DNA from: Streptomyces fagopyri
GTDB lineage: Bacteria > Actinomycetota > Actinomycetes > Streptomycetales > Streptomycetaceae
NCBI RefSeq assembly: GCF_009498275.1
Contig: NZ_CP045643.1
Location: forward strand, 6,448,001-6,512,000
DNA length: 64,000 nt
Reading direction: 5' to 3'
Shown: positions 16,973-25,495 of the stretch, piece after piece
Position numbering within the stretch: the stretch's first letter is position 1
Layout: every line of letters begins with the position of its first letter
Notes under the pieces: generated by a model
The model's database searches: none
What the model saw: the letters and a program-made list of their open reading frames with translations, nothing else
What the model was told of the DNA's origin: nothing
Translations under genes and position numbers: made by a program

Positions 16973-17623
16973 TCAGATCCCTGCGCCGGTTCGGCGCAGG
17001 ACGCGCAGCGAGTCGGTCACCGAGACCTCCGTGAAGGCGCCGGACTCCAGGGCCCGGAGGTAGACGCGGTACGGGGCCTGGCCGGTGAACTCGTCGGCCG
17101 GGTCGGGAAACACGTCGTGGATCACCAGCAGGCCGCCCTCGGCCACATGGGGGGCCCAGCCCTCGTAGTCGCCGGACGCGTGCTCGTCCGTGTGACCGCC
17201 GTCGATGAAGACGAGACCGAGGGGTGTCCCCCAGAACGCGGCGATCTGCGGCGAGCGGCCGACGAGCGCGACCACCTGCTCCTCCAGGCCCGCCCGGTGG
17301 AGGGTGCGGCGGAACGTGGGCAGGGTGTCCATCCGGCCGATCTCGGGGTCGACCGTGGACGGGTCGTGGTACTCCCACCCGGGCTGCTGCTCCTCGCTGC
17401 CCCGGTGGTGGTCGACGGTGATCGCCGTCACTCCGGCCGCGCGCGCCGCGTCGGCGAGCAGGATCGTGGAGCGCCCGCAGTAGGTGCCGACCTCCAGGAG
17501 GGGCAGCCCGAGCCGGCCCGCCTCGACGGCGGCGTCGTGGAGCGCGAGGCCCTCGTCGAGCGGCATGAACCCCTTGGCGGCCTCGAAGGCGGCGAGAATC
17601 TCCGGCTTGGGTGCCGCGGGCAT
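16973..17623 (-). CDS. Class I SAM-dependent methyltransferase (Methyltransf_24 type)
   Basis: The 216-residue protein has the motif LLEVGTYCGRSTILLADAAR (motif I), ITVDHHRGSEEQQPGWEYHD, and VFIDGGHTDEHASGDYEGWA, which is the motif of the cephalosporin-hydroxylase/O-methyltransferase type. It ends with LRVLRRTGAGI. It is 22 bp upstream of the amidase gene on the same strand and may be co-transcribed with it. The acceptor is unknown. Confidence 0.88.
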   Translation of the reverse strand: MPAAPKPEILAAFEAAKGFMPLDEGLALHDAAVEAGRLGLPLLEVGTYCGRSTILLADAARAAGVTAITVDHHRGSEEQQPGWEYHDPSTVDPEIGRMDTLPTFRRTLHRAGLEEQVVALVGRSPQIAAFWGTPLGLVFIDGGHTDEHASGDYEGWAPHVAEGGLLVIHDVFPDPADEFTGQAPYRVYLRALESGAFTEVSVTDSLRVLRRTGAGI

Positions 17624-18119
17624 GGGTTCCTCCAGCTGATACCGGTCCCGCTGGTACGGGCCGTGGGCGCCCCATGCTGCACCACACCCCCGCCACGGGG
17701 GTGACGGGGGTGGGCCGCCGGGGCCGCGCGGGTTCCGCGGGCGGGACTCGTCGGCGGACCCCGCCGACGAGGACCCTCCGGACGGGACCGTCGACGGGCA
17801 CCTGTGGGCGGTCCCCGTCGAGGGGAGCCGTCCGGTCGAGGGGACCCACCCATGGACACCCGCCGACGGACACCCTCGGCGGGGCCTCCGGCGGGACCTG
17901 CGACCAGGGGCCGCCGACAGGCCCTGCGGGCGGTGCCCTGCGGGTCCTACGGGCGGGGCCGGTGGTGCCGGTCCGGGGTGGGGCCGGTGGCGCCGGTCCG
18001 GGGTGGGGCCGGTCCGGATCCGAGTGGGGCCGGTCTTCGGCGTGGTGCCGGCGGGGCCGGTGGTGCCGGCACCGGGTCCGGTCGGTGGTGCCGGTCCGGG
18101 GGACCCCGTTCGGCCGGAT
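17624..18119. repeat. Gene-free gap with GGTGCCGGTCCGGGGTGGGGCC-type imperfect repeats
   Basis: No gene was found in these 496 bases. From about 17950 to 18110 a unit around GGTGCCGGTCCGGGGTGGGG recurs about six times with drift. From 17740 to 17900 a second repeat family around GCCGACGGACACC/GCGGGGACC is present. These G-rich repeats could form quadruplex or hairpin structures. The MFS gene ends at 18120 directly beside them. Confidence 0.55.
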
Positions 18120-19859
18120 CTACGCGGGGACCGTCTCGCCCGGCAGGGCGAGGTCCAGGTCGACCGGGCGGTCGTCGCCGGAGTGGGTCGCCGAGGAGGC
18201 GAGCGGGCCGTGGCCCGCGGCCCTGGCGGCGAGGACGTACGCGCCCTCGGCGGGCACGGCCAGCGCGTAGCTGCCGTCCTCCCCGGAGAGCGTGGCGCCC
18301 GCCTGCCGGCCGCGCCGGTCGATCAGGGTGACCTTGGCGCGGGCGACGGGGTCGCCGTCGGTGTTCAGGACCCGGCCGCGGAAGCCCCCGAGCACCTCCT
18401 GGGCCCGCTCCAGCGCGGCGTCCTCGGCGCTGCTGGCACGCAGCCGCGGCTTGGTGGCCTGACGCTGGCGGGGCAGGCAGAGGGCCATGACCAGGCCGAC
18501 GGCCACCGCGCCCGTCGCGATCATGAAGGAGACCCGGAATCCGTGCATGGTGGGGATCGCGACACCGCCCGCGTCACTGGCCGTGTTCGCGAGCACCATG
18601 CCGATGACGGCGCTGGACACCGACGTGCCGATCGAGCGCATCAGAGTGTTGAGGCCGTTGGCCGCGCCCGTCTCGGAGGCCGGGACGGAGCCGACGATCA
18701 GCGCGGGCAGCGAGGAGTAGGCGAGGCCGATGCCCGCGCCCAGGACCACCGCGATCACGATGGTCTGCCAGGCGGCGCTCATCAGGCCGAGCCCCGCGCC
18801 GTAGCCGATCCCGATGATCACCATGCCGATGATCAGCGTGACCTTGGGGCCGTACTTGGCGGAGATCCGGGCGTAGACCGGCGCGGTGAACATCATCGTC
18901 AGGCCGAGCGGCGCCACGCACAGACCCGCGACCACCATCGACTGGCCGAGGCCGTAACCGGTGGCCTTCGGCAACTGGAGGAGCTGGGGCAGCACGAGGG
19001 AGACGACGTAGAAGGAGACACCGACCATGATCGAGGCCAGGTTGGTGAACAGCACCGAGCGTCGGACGGTCGTGCGCAGGTCGACCAGCGGCGCCTTGAC
19101 GCGCAGCTCCATCACGCCCCACAGCACGAGCACGACGGCCGAGGCGCCGAACAGACCGAGCGTGGTGCCCGAGCTCCAGCCCCAGTCGCTGCCCTTGGTG
19201 ATCGGCAGCAGGAAGAGGACGAGTCCCGCGGACAGGCCTATCGCGCCCAGGACGTCGAAGGTGCCCTCGGCGCGCATCGGGGACTCGGGCACGGCGACGA
19301 GGGTCAGCACGATCGAGACCACGCCGAGTCCGGCGGCGAGGAAGAACAGGGAGTGCCAGTCGGCGTGCTGCGCGACCAGGGCCGCGAGCGGCAGCGCGAG
19401 ACCGCCGCCGACACCGATCGAGGAGCTCATCAGGGCCATCGCCGAGCCGAGCTTCTCGCGGGGCAGCATGTCGCGCATCAGGCCGATGCCGAGCGGGATC
19501 GCGCCCATGGCGAAGCCCTGCAGCGCACGGCCGGCGATCATCACGAGCAGGTCGCTGGTGAATCCGGCGACGAGTGAGCCGACGACCATCACGGACAGGC
19601 TCGTGAGCAGCATGCGCCGCTTGCCGAAGAGATCACCGAGCCGGCCCATGATCGGGGTGGCGACGGCTCCCGCGAGCAGCGTCGAGGTCAGGACCCAGGT
19701 GGCGTTGCTGGGGGCGGTGCCCAGCAGCTTCGGCAGGTCCTTGATGACCGGGACGAGCAGGGTCTGCATCACCGCGACAACGATGCCCGCGAAGGCCAGC
19801 ACCGGCACGACCGCGGTACTGGTCCTCCGGGCGGGCTGTTGGGTCGTCGTGTGCGTCAT
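18120..19859 (-). CDS. MFS multidrug-type exporter (DHA2) with C-terminal carboxypeptidase-regulatory-like domain
   Basis: The 579-residue protein starts with about 475 residues of a 14-helix drug:H+ antiporter (DHA2). It has motif A GRLGDLFGKRRM, a C-motif-like segment (SSSIGVGGGLALPLAALVAQ), and helix 14 ending VGLVMALC. After an Arg/Lys-rich linker it carries a beta-sandwich domain of about 85 residues: GRVLNTDGDPVARAKVTLID, then GEDGSYALAVPAEGAYVLAA and DRPVDLDLALPG. This is the CarboxypepD_reg/Cna-B-like pattern. Such a domain normally lies outside the cell, while DHA2 C-termini should be cytoplasmic. The exported substrate is unknown. Confidence 0.9.
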   Translation of the reverse strand: MTHTTTQQPARRTSTAVVPVLAFAGIVVAVMQTLLVPVIKDLPKLLGTAPSNATWVLTSTLLAGAVATPIMGRLGDLFGKRRMLLTSLSVMVVGSLVAGFTSDLLVMIAGRALQGFAMGAIPLGIGLMRDMLPREKLGSAMALMSSSIGVGGGLALPLAALVAQHADWHSLFFLAAGLGVVSIVLTLVAVPESPMRAEGTFDVLGAIGLSAGLVLFLLPITKGSDWGWSSGTTLGLFGASAVVLVLWGVMELRVKAPLVDLRTTVRRSVLFTNLASIMVGVSFYVVSLVLPQLLQLPKATGYGLGQSMVVAGLCVAPLGLTMMFTAPVYARISAKYGPKVTLIIGMVIIGIGYGAGLGLMSAAWQTIVIAVVLGAGIGLAYSSLPALIVGSVPASETGAANGLNTLMRSIGTSVSSAVIGMVLANTASDAGGVAIPTMHGFRVSFMIATGAVAVGLVMALCLPRQRQATKPRLRASSAEDAALERAQEVLGGFRGRVLNTDGDPVARAKVTLIDRRGRQAGATLSGEDGSYALAVPAEGAYVLAARAAGHGPLASSATHSGDDRPVDLDLALPGETVPA

Positions 19860-20051
19860 TGCGTGAGGCCTCCAGGCCGGGAGATGAGCAGAGGAGAGAA
19901 CGATCCGTGCGGGAATCCGTGCGGGAGTCGGTACGGGATACGTGCAAGGTGAACCCGGTGTGCCGGGGCAACTATTCCGATGCTTCGGCGTACTAACGAA
20001 AACTTGACCTTCTCGTGAGGATCTGAACGGCCGTCAGACCTGGCGCTCGAA

Positions 20052-20065
20052 TAGAACGTGTTCTA
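20052..20065 (+). promoter_or_regulatory. KstR operator
   Basis: TAGAACGTGTTCTA is an almost perfect palindrome and fits TNNAACNNGTTNTA at every fixed position. It lies 31 bp before the thiolase start and would block its promoter. Confidence 0.8.
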
Positions 20066-20096
20066 GTCTGGCGCGCACCGTGAGGCTGGGGGTGCC

Positions 20097-21293
20097 GTGA
20101 AGGCGTACGTCGTCGGGGTCGGGATGACCCGTTTCGAGAAGCCGGAGACCCGGGAGTGGCAGTACTGGGACATGGCGAAGGAGGCGGGCACCCGTGCCCT
20201 GGGGGACGCGGGGATCGCGTACTCCGACGTCCGGCAGGTGCCCGTCGGGCACTGCTTCCAGGCCTCCACGGCGGGGCAGCGGGCCGCCTACGAGCTGGGC
20301 CTGACCGGCGTGCCCGTCTACAACGTCAACAACAACTGCGCCACCGGGGCGAGCGCGCTGATGCTGGCGCGGCAGTTCGTCGAGGGCGGGATCTCGGACT
20401 GCGTGCTGGCGCTGGGGTTCGAGAAGATGAAGCGCGGGGCGCTGGGCGGTGGCGCCGACGGCGGGGACTTCGCGACGTCCCCGGTGGCCCGGCACTACGG
20501 GATCATGGCCGCCCGGCACGGCTTCGAGATGTCCCCGCCCACCGCGCAGATCTTCGGTGACGCGGCCCGCGAGCACATGGAGAGGTACGGGACCACCGAG
20601 GCACAGCTCGCCGCGGTCGGCGCCAAGAACCACCGGCACTCGGCCCACAATCCGTACGCGCAGTTCCGGGACGTGTACGGGGTCGACGAGGTCCTCGCCT
20701 CCCGGGTCGTGCACCGGCCGCTGACGAAGCTCCAGTGCTCGCCCACCTCCGACGGCGCCGCGGCGGCCGTCGTCGTGTCCGAGCGGTTCGCCGAGGAGCG
20801 CGGGCTGGGCGGACGGGCGGTGGAGATCGTCGCGCAGGCCATGACCACGGACACGGAGGAGTCCTTCGCCTCCGGCTCGTGCATCGACGTCGTGGGGCAG
20901 CCCATGTCCCGGGAGGCCGCACGCCAGGTCTACGAACGGGCGGGACTCGGCATCCACGACGTGGACGTCGTGGAACTGCACGACTGCTTCTCGATCAACG
21001 AGCTGCTGACGTACGAGGCGCTGGGCATGTGCGGCGAGGGGGAGTCCGGCAAGCTCGTCGAATCGGGGGCCACCACCTACGGCGGCCGGTGGGTGGTGAA
21101 CCCGTCCGGAGGTCTGATCTCGAAGGGGCACCCGCTGGGAGCGACCGGGATCGCCCAGGTGGCCGAGCTGGTCTGGCAGTTGCGGGGCGAGGCCGGCGAG
21201 CGCCAGGTGACGGGCGCGCGGGTCGGCCTCGCCCACAACATCGGGCTCGGCGGCGCGGCGGTGGTCACGCTGCTGCGGGCGGCCCGCGGCTGA
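20097..21293 (+). CDS. Lipid-transfer/SCP2-type thiolase (acetyl-CoA acetyltransferase-like)
   Basis: The GTG start at 20097 lies behind GAGGCTGGGGG. The 398-residue protein has the thiolase layout: NVNNNCATGASALMLARQF (nucleophile C81) and, near the C-terminus, the catalytic histidine in SKGHPLGATGIAQ. The segment ELHDCFSINELLTYEALGMC marks the SCP-x (sterol carrier protein X) or lipid-transfer subfamily rather than FadA. In that subfamily the enzyme cleaves the 3-oxoacyl-CoA of branched or sterol side chains. The KstR operator in front supports a sterol or lipid role. Confidence 0.9.
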   Translation: MKAYVVGVGMTRFEKPETREWQYWDMAKEAGTRALGDAGIAYSDVRQVPVGHCFQASTAGQRAAYELGLTGVPVYNVNNNCATGASALMLARQFVEGGISDCVLALGFEKMKRGALGGGADGGDFATSPVARHYGIMAARHGFEMSPPTAQIFGDAAREHMERYGTTEAQLAAVGAKNHRHSAHNPYAQFRDVYGVDEVLASRVVHRPLTKLQCSPTSDGAAAAVVVSERFAEERGLGGRAVEIVAQAMTTDTEESFASGSCIDVVGQPMSREAARQVYERAGLGIHDVDVVELHDCFSINELLTYEALGMCGEGESGKLVESGATTYGGRWVVNPSGGLISKGHPLGATGIAQVAELVWQLRGEAGERQVTGARVGLAHNIGLGGAAVVTLLRAARG

Positions 21294-21309
21294 ACGGGGA
21301 GGGGGCGGC

Positions 21310-21400
21310 GTCGTACACCCCGCGGCGCGTGTCGTACGCCCTCGGCTTGTGTCGTACGCCCCGGCTTGTTCCGTACGCCGCCCGCCCTGTGTCGTACGTT
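21310..21400. repeat. Five short direct repeats around GTCGTACGCC
   Basis: The unit (G)TCGTAC(A/G)CC occurs near 21310, 21331, 21351, 21370 (as CCGTACGCC) and 21391, so the period is about 20 bp, two helical turns. The stretch 21294-21625 contains no convincing gene start. Confidence 0.55.
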
Positions 21401-21625
21401 CCCGGGCCGCCCGCGATGCCTGCCGGTCCGTGGCACGGGCGGGAGGGGCGGCGTCCGCGGTGACCGCGCCGCTGTGACCGACCGTGTCCGGGAGAGGGGC
21501 CGTCCGGCCCTCGGGAGTGTGGCCGCCCGGACCCCGGGGGCGGGGACGGCCCGGATCTCGCGGGCCCCCGCGGCGGCCGGTGCCGCAGGGCCCGCCATTG
21601 GGCGATCGCCGCGACCGCCGCCCTG

Positions 21626-22291
21626 GTGGTCGCCGGGTCGGCGGGGACGCTGGCGCTGGCCGGGGCGGCGGGCGACGGCGCGAAGCGGGTCGAGCCGGCC
21701 GCGACGCGCCCGCCGCTGAACGACGAACGGCATCTGTACGAGCCGTGGAGCAGCGATCTGGCCCGGGGGACCGACCACGGCAAGAAGTGGAAGGTGGTCG
21801 TCTACGTGTATGGGGCGCCCCGCGACCGGACGCAGGCACAGCGCCAGCTGCGGGCCGTCACCGAGTCCGGATTCGGGCATCCGGAGGCGGCGCCGCCGAC
21901 CGCCGCCGGACTCGTCGGCAGGAGCGCGTACTTCGTGCGCCTGACCCTGGACGGCAGGACGTCGACCGAGATGCTCGGGGTGTTCGACAAGCACGGCACG
22001 CTGTCGGGCCGGGACCTGCGGTCCGCCGCGCTGCCGCTGGAGACCAGGGGGACGACGCCGAGAGGGTCCGGTGAGCGGCTCGTGATCGGCCGGGTCCCCA
22101 GGACCGCTCAGGAGGTCACCTGCACCTGGGACGACGCCACGACGACCAAGGTGTACCGGCCCGCTCCGGGCACGGGCATCGTCGGGGACTTCGAGGACCT
22201 GATCCGTCCGGCGGACGGATCCCCGTCCGACTGGTTCGTCTGCCTGGGGCCGGAGGGCAGGACCTTCGAGGCGGCGGCGGTGACGAAGTAG
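21626..22291 (+). CDS. Secreted protein of unknown function, N-terminus possibly damaged
   Basis: The in-frame GTG at 21626 begins in the middle of a signal peptide. Reading upstream in the same frame gives RARHWAIAATAAL, followed by VVAGSAGTLALAGAAGDG, a textbook signal sequence, but no ATG, GTG or TTG lies in that frame before the TGA at 21461. A GTG exists at 21474 in another frame, so a frameshift or non-standard start is likely. The mature part (KKWKVVVYVYGAPRDRTQAQ, DGRTSTEMLGVFDKHG) has no known domain. The gene stands alone between the thiolase and the response regulator. Confidence 0.6.
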   Translation: MVAGSAGTLALAGAAGDGAKRVEPAATRPPLNDERHLYEPWSSDLARGTDHGKKWKVVVYVYGAPRDRTQAQRQLRAVTESGFGHPEAAPPTAAGLVGRSAYFVRLTLDGRTSTEMLGVFDKHGTLSGRDLRSAALPLETRGTTPRGSGERLVIGRVPRTAQEVTCTWDDATTTKVYRPAPGTGIVGDFEDLIRPADGSPSDWFVCLGPEGRTFEAAAVTK

Positions 22292-22321
22292 CGGGCGCGC
22301 GGCGGCGCGGGGGACCGCCGG

Positions 22322-23026
22322 TCACAGCCATCCCTGCTGGCGGGCCTCCCGCATCGCCTCCATACGGTTGCGGGTGCCGGTCTTGCCGATCGCGGAGGAC
22401 AGGTAGTTGCGGACCGTCGATTCGGACAGGTGGAGCCTGCCCGCGATGTCGGCGACGGTGGCGCCGTCCACCGATGCCTTCAGAACGTCGCACTCGCGGG
22501 CGGTGAGCGGACTGGGCCCGGCGCTCAGCGCGGCCGCGGCCAGTGCCGGGTCGATGACCCGCTCGCCGGTCAGCACCCGCCGGATCGCCTCGGCCAGTTC
22601 CTCCACGGGTCCGTCCTTGACCAGGAACCCCGCGGCGCCCGCCTCCATGGCGCGGCGCAGGTAACCGGGCCGTCCGAAGGTGGTGAGGATCAACACGCGG
22701 CAGTCAGGGGCCTGTCGGCGCAGCTCGGCGGCCGCGTCCAGACCGCTCATGCCCGGCAGTTCGATGTCCAGCAGGGCCACGTCCGGGCGGTGCAGCAGCG
22801 CGGCGTCCACGATCGCGTCGCCCGCCGCGACCTGTGCGACGACCTCCAGGTCCTCCTCCATGCCGAGCAGCAGGGCGAGCGCCCCGCGCATCATTCCCTG
22901 GTCCTCGGCGAGCAGGACCCTCACACACTTCACCGGCCGGTGATCCCGGGGCATCTCGTCCACGGGCCCAGCGTAGGCCCGCGGCAGCGTCATGTCCCGG
23001 ACGGACGGGGTGAGATGGGTGGTCAC
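22322..23026 (-). CDS. NarL/LuxR-family response regulator
   Basis: The 234-residue protein has a receiver domain: VLLAEDQGMM, phosphorylation Asp in VALLDIELPGMSGLD, conserved Thr in ILTTFGR and Lys in FLVKDGP. A GerE/LuxR helix-turn-helix (LTARECDVLKASVDGATVAD) follows, through SESTVRNYLSSAIGKTG. The GTG at 23026 overlaps the sensor kinase stop (GTGA). A start further inside, at the segment VRVLLAEDQ, is also possible. It should be paired with the neighbouring kinase and the ABC exporter as in DesK/DesR-type systems. Confidence 0.88.
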   Translation of the reverse strand: MTTHLTPSVRDMTLPRAYAGPVDEMPRDHRPVKCVRVLLAEDQGMMRGALALLLGMEEDLEVVAQVAAGDAIVDAALLHRPDVALLDIELPGMSGLDAAAELRRQAPDCRVLILTTFGRPGYLRRAMEAGAAGFLVKDGPVEELAEAIRRVLTGERVIDPALAAAALSAGPSPLTARECDVLKASVDGATVADIAGRLHLSESTVRNYLSSAIGKTGTRNRMEAMREARQQGWL

Positions 23027-24522
23027 CGCGCTCCGGGTGCGTCGGGTGCGTCGGGTGCCGTGGACGTCTTCGGCGTCTTCGGCGTCTTGGACGTCTCTGG
23101 CGTCCTGGGCGCTTCGGGTGTCCTGGGCGACGGCAGTTGCGCCGTGCCCGCGGGGAGCAGGCCCTTCGTCCGGCGTTCCCCCGCCGCGGGGCCGCCTCCC
23201 GCGAGGGGTTCGCCCTCCAGGGTGAGTCCGTCCTCCACGGCGAGTGCGTCCTGCCCGGCAGGTTCGTCCTCCACGGGGAGTTCGCCCTCCACGGGGAGTT
23301 CGGCGGTGACCGTGAAGCCGCCGCGCGGGGACGGGCCGGCCCGCAGGGATCCGCCGGCCGCCGCCAGACGTTCGGTCAGGCCCTTCAGGCCGGTTCCGCC
23401 GATACCCGGCACGGGTGCCGGGGCGAGCGGGCCGTCCCCGTCGTCCACGATCTCCAGACGGACCCGGTCCCGCGCGCCGTGGACGGTGATCTCGCAGTGG
23501 GTCGCGCCGCTGTGCCGGACCACGTTGGTGACCGCCTCACGCAGCACCCAGCCGAGCAGCGCCTCGGCCCGCGGCACGAGGGGCGGCCCCGACTGCCGTA
23601 CGACCGGGTCGACGCCCACCGCGGACAGCGCGGAGCGGGCCCGGTCCAGCTCGGTGGCGAGGCTGCCCTCGCGGTAACCGGTGACCGCCTCGCGGATCTC
23701 CGTGAGCGCCTGGCGGCCGACCGACTCGATGTCGGTGACCTGCACCAGGGCCGCCTCCAGGTCGCGGGGCGCCAGCCGGCGGGCCGCCTCGGACTTCACC
23801 ACGATCACGGAGAGCGTGTGGCCGAGCAGGTCGTGCAGGTCGCGGGAGAAGCGCAGCCGCTCCTTCTCGACGGCGCGCCGGGCCAGCTCCTCACGGGCCG
23901 CCCGCAGCTCCCGTACCGCCTCGGCGAGGGACAGGATCGCCGCCGTGACCATCGTGGACAGGAACGTGCCGTACGTGATGTTGATCGCGTCCCAGCCCTC
24001 GCGGACGCCGGAGACGCCGCCCGCCAGCGCGGCCAGACCGATTCCCGTCCGGCCGAGCCAGGGGCCGCGCAGGATCGCCCCCGTCGCGAGACCCAGCAGC
24101 GGGAAGAACAGCAGCCAGTTGCCGCCGTAGCCGATGGCGAGGCCGCAGGTCAGCACACCCATCGCGGTGAGCGCCAGACGCGTGGAGCGGGCCTCGCGCG
24201 TCTTCTTCACGAAGGCACGGAACGCGACGTAGACGTAGAGGGAGTTGAAGGCGAACAGGCCGATGGCCCCGATCCAGGGGTTGGCGGTCGTGCCCTGGAA
24301 GAGGTTGGAGAAGGCGCCCATGCCCAGCAGCAGCCAGGGCAGCAGCGCGAACCCGGTCGGCGGCGGGCCGGGATTCTCGGGCAGCGGCTCCCCGTTCCTG
24401 CGCGCGATGCGCCGCGCGGCCTTGAACCTCGCCATGTCCGCCTTCCACCGCCGCCTCGCCCCCCGCCGCGCCTCCATCCGGCAGACGACTCCACGCATCC
24501 ACGAGCTGTCCGTCCACGCCAT
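23023..24522 (-). CDS. Sensor histidine kinase (HisKA_3) with long repetitive tail
   Basis: The ATG at 24522 follows GGGGAG. The 499-residue protein has four or five membrane helices (residues about 55-195), a coiled-coil dimer region, and H-box FSRDLHDLLGHTLSVIVVK with the phospho-histidine. The ATPase has an N-box EAVTNVVRHSGAT and G-boxes DDGDGPLA and GIGGTGLKGLTERL. About 100 residues remain after the ATPase domain, mainly acidic then Pro/Thr/Lys-rich repeats (TPETSKTPKTPKTSTAP), an unusual low-complexity tail. It is coupled to the response regulator and lies downstream of an ABC exporter. Confidence 0.9.
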   Translation of the reverse strand: MAWTDSSWMRGVVCRMEARRGARRRWKADMARFKAARRIARRNGEPLPENPGPPPTGFALLPWLLLGMGAFSNLFQGTTANPWIGAIGLFAFNSLYVYVAFRAFVKKTREARSTRLALTAMGVLTCGLAIGYGGNWLLFFPLLGLATGAILRGPWLGRTGIGLAALAGGVSGVREGWDAINITYGTFLSTMVTAAILSLAEAVRELRAAREELARRAVEKERLRFSRDLHDLLGHTLSVIVVKSEAARRLAPRDLEAALVQVTDIESVGRQALTEIREAVTGYREGSLATELDRARSALSAVGVDPVVRQSGPPLVPRAEALLGWVLREAVTNVVRHSGATHCEITVHGARDRVRLEIVDDGDGPLAPAPVPGIGGTGLKGLTERLAAAGGSLRAGPSPRGGFTVTAELPVEGELPVEDEPAGQDALAVEDGLTLEGEPLAGGGPAAGERRTKGLLPAGTAQLPSPRTPEAPRTPETSKTPKTPKTSTAPDAPDAPGAR

Positions 24523-24578
24523 GTCCGTGCTCCCCGTTCCCCGCGCCTGTCGAAAGTCTTCCCGGCCGCCGCGCCGTT

Positions 24579-24636
<58 letters not shown>

Positions 24637-24662
24637 TACGGACGGCCCGGTGCCGTGCGGGC

Positions 24663-24735
24663 GGCCCGCACCCGTGAGGAGGGCCCGCACCCGTGAAAAG
24701 GGCCCGCACCCGTGACGCGAGGCCCGCACCCCTGA
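24663..24735. repeat. Four tandem copies of a 19-20 bp unit
   Basis: GGCCCGCACCC(G/C)TGA starts at 24663, 24682, 24701 and 24721. The block lies between the permease stop and the hexamer repeat, so the permease-to-kinase gap (250 bp) is largely repeats. Confidence 0.75.
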
Positions 24736-24772
24736 GGAGCGGGCCGTCCGCACCGCGGACGGCCCACCGCCT

Positions 24773-25495
24773 TCAGGCGGTCCGCCCCGCCCTGCGGTAC
24801 GAGACCACAGCGTACGAACCGAAGGCCAGCAGCCAGGCCATGAGCACCGCTACCGCACCGAGCGCCGGAGCGTGGCCGTCCGTGATGGACATACCGAGCT
24901 CCGCGAAGCGGTTGGCCGGCGTGTACACGGACACCGACCGCAGCCAGCCGGGGAACAGCGTGATCGGGAACCACAGGCCGCCCACCACCGAGAGCCCCAG
25001 GTTGCACGCCATGTTCGCGACGCCGGTGGTCTGCGCGGTCAGCCGGTAACCGTTGCCGAGGCCGAGCAGCGTGAACGGGACGGAGCCGAGCCAGAGCAGT
25101 ACCGCGACCGCCGCCCACTGCCAGATCGCCAGACGTACGCCGTTGACCACACCGCCCGCCGTGAGCACCGCGGCGATCGCCGGCAGCACGGTCACCGAGC
25201 CGGTCAGCGCCCGCCCCAGCACCACCTCGCGCGGTGTCATCGGCGTCACCCGCAGCTGCCGCAGCCAGCCCGTCACCCGGTCCTCGGCGACACCGCCGCC
25301 GGTGTTCAGGGCCGATCCCACCGCTCCGTACGCGGCCATCCCGATCATCGAACCGGTCTTCCAGCCGCCGTCGTCGCCTCCGCCGCCGAGGTTGGTGAAG
25401 AGCAGGTACATCATCACCGGCATCGCGACGCCACCGATCACGAAGCCGGTGTCGCGCAGCGTCCGGCGTACTTCCAGCCGCAGATAGTCGAGCAT
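24773..25495 (-). CDS. ABC-2 type transporter permease
   Basis: The 240-residue protein starts at ATG 25495, which overlaps the ATPase stop (ATGA). It has six membrane helices (FVIGGVAMPVMMYLLF, VAVLLWLGSVPFTLLGLG, AVLMAWLLAFGSYAV) and the ABC-2 signature region LSVVGGLWFPITLFPGWL. Together with the ATPase it forms a small-molecule exporter, often for antibiotics or lipids. A GTG at 25498 would add one residue. Confidence 0.9.
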   Translation of the reverse strand: MLDYLRLEVRRTLRDTGFVIGGVAMPVMMYLLFTNLGGGGDDGGWKTGSMIGMAAYGAVGSALNTGGGVAEDRVTGWLRQLRVTPMTPREVVLGRALTGSVTVLPAIAAVLTAGGVVNGVRLAIWQWAAVAVLLWLGSVPFTLLGLGNGYRLTAQTTGVANMACNLGLSVVGGLWFPITLFPGWLRSVSVYTPANRFAELGMSITDGHAPALGAVAVLMAWLLAFGSYAVVSYRRAGRTA

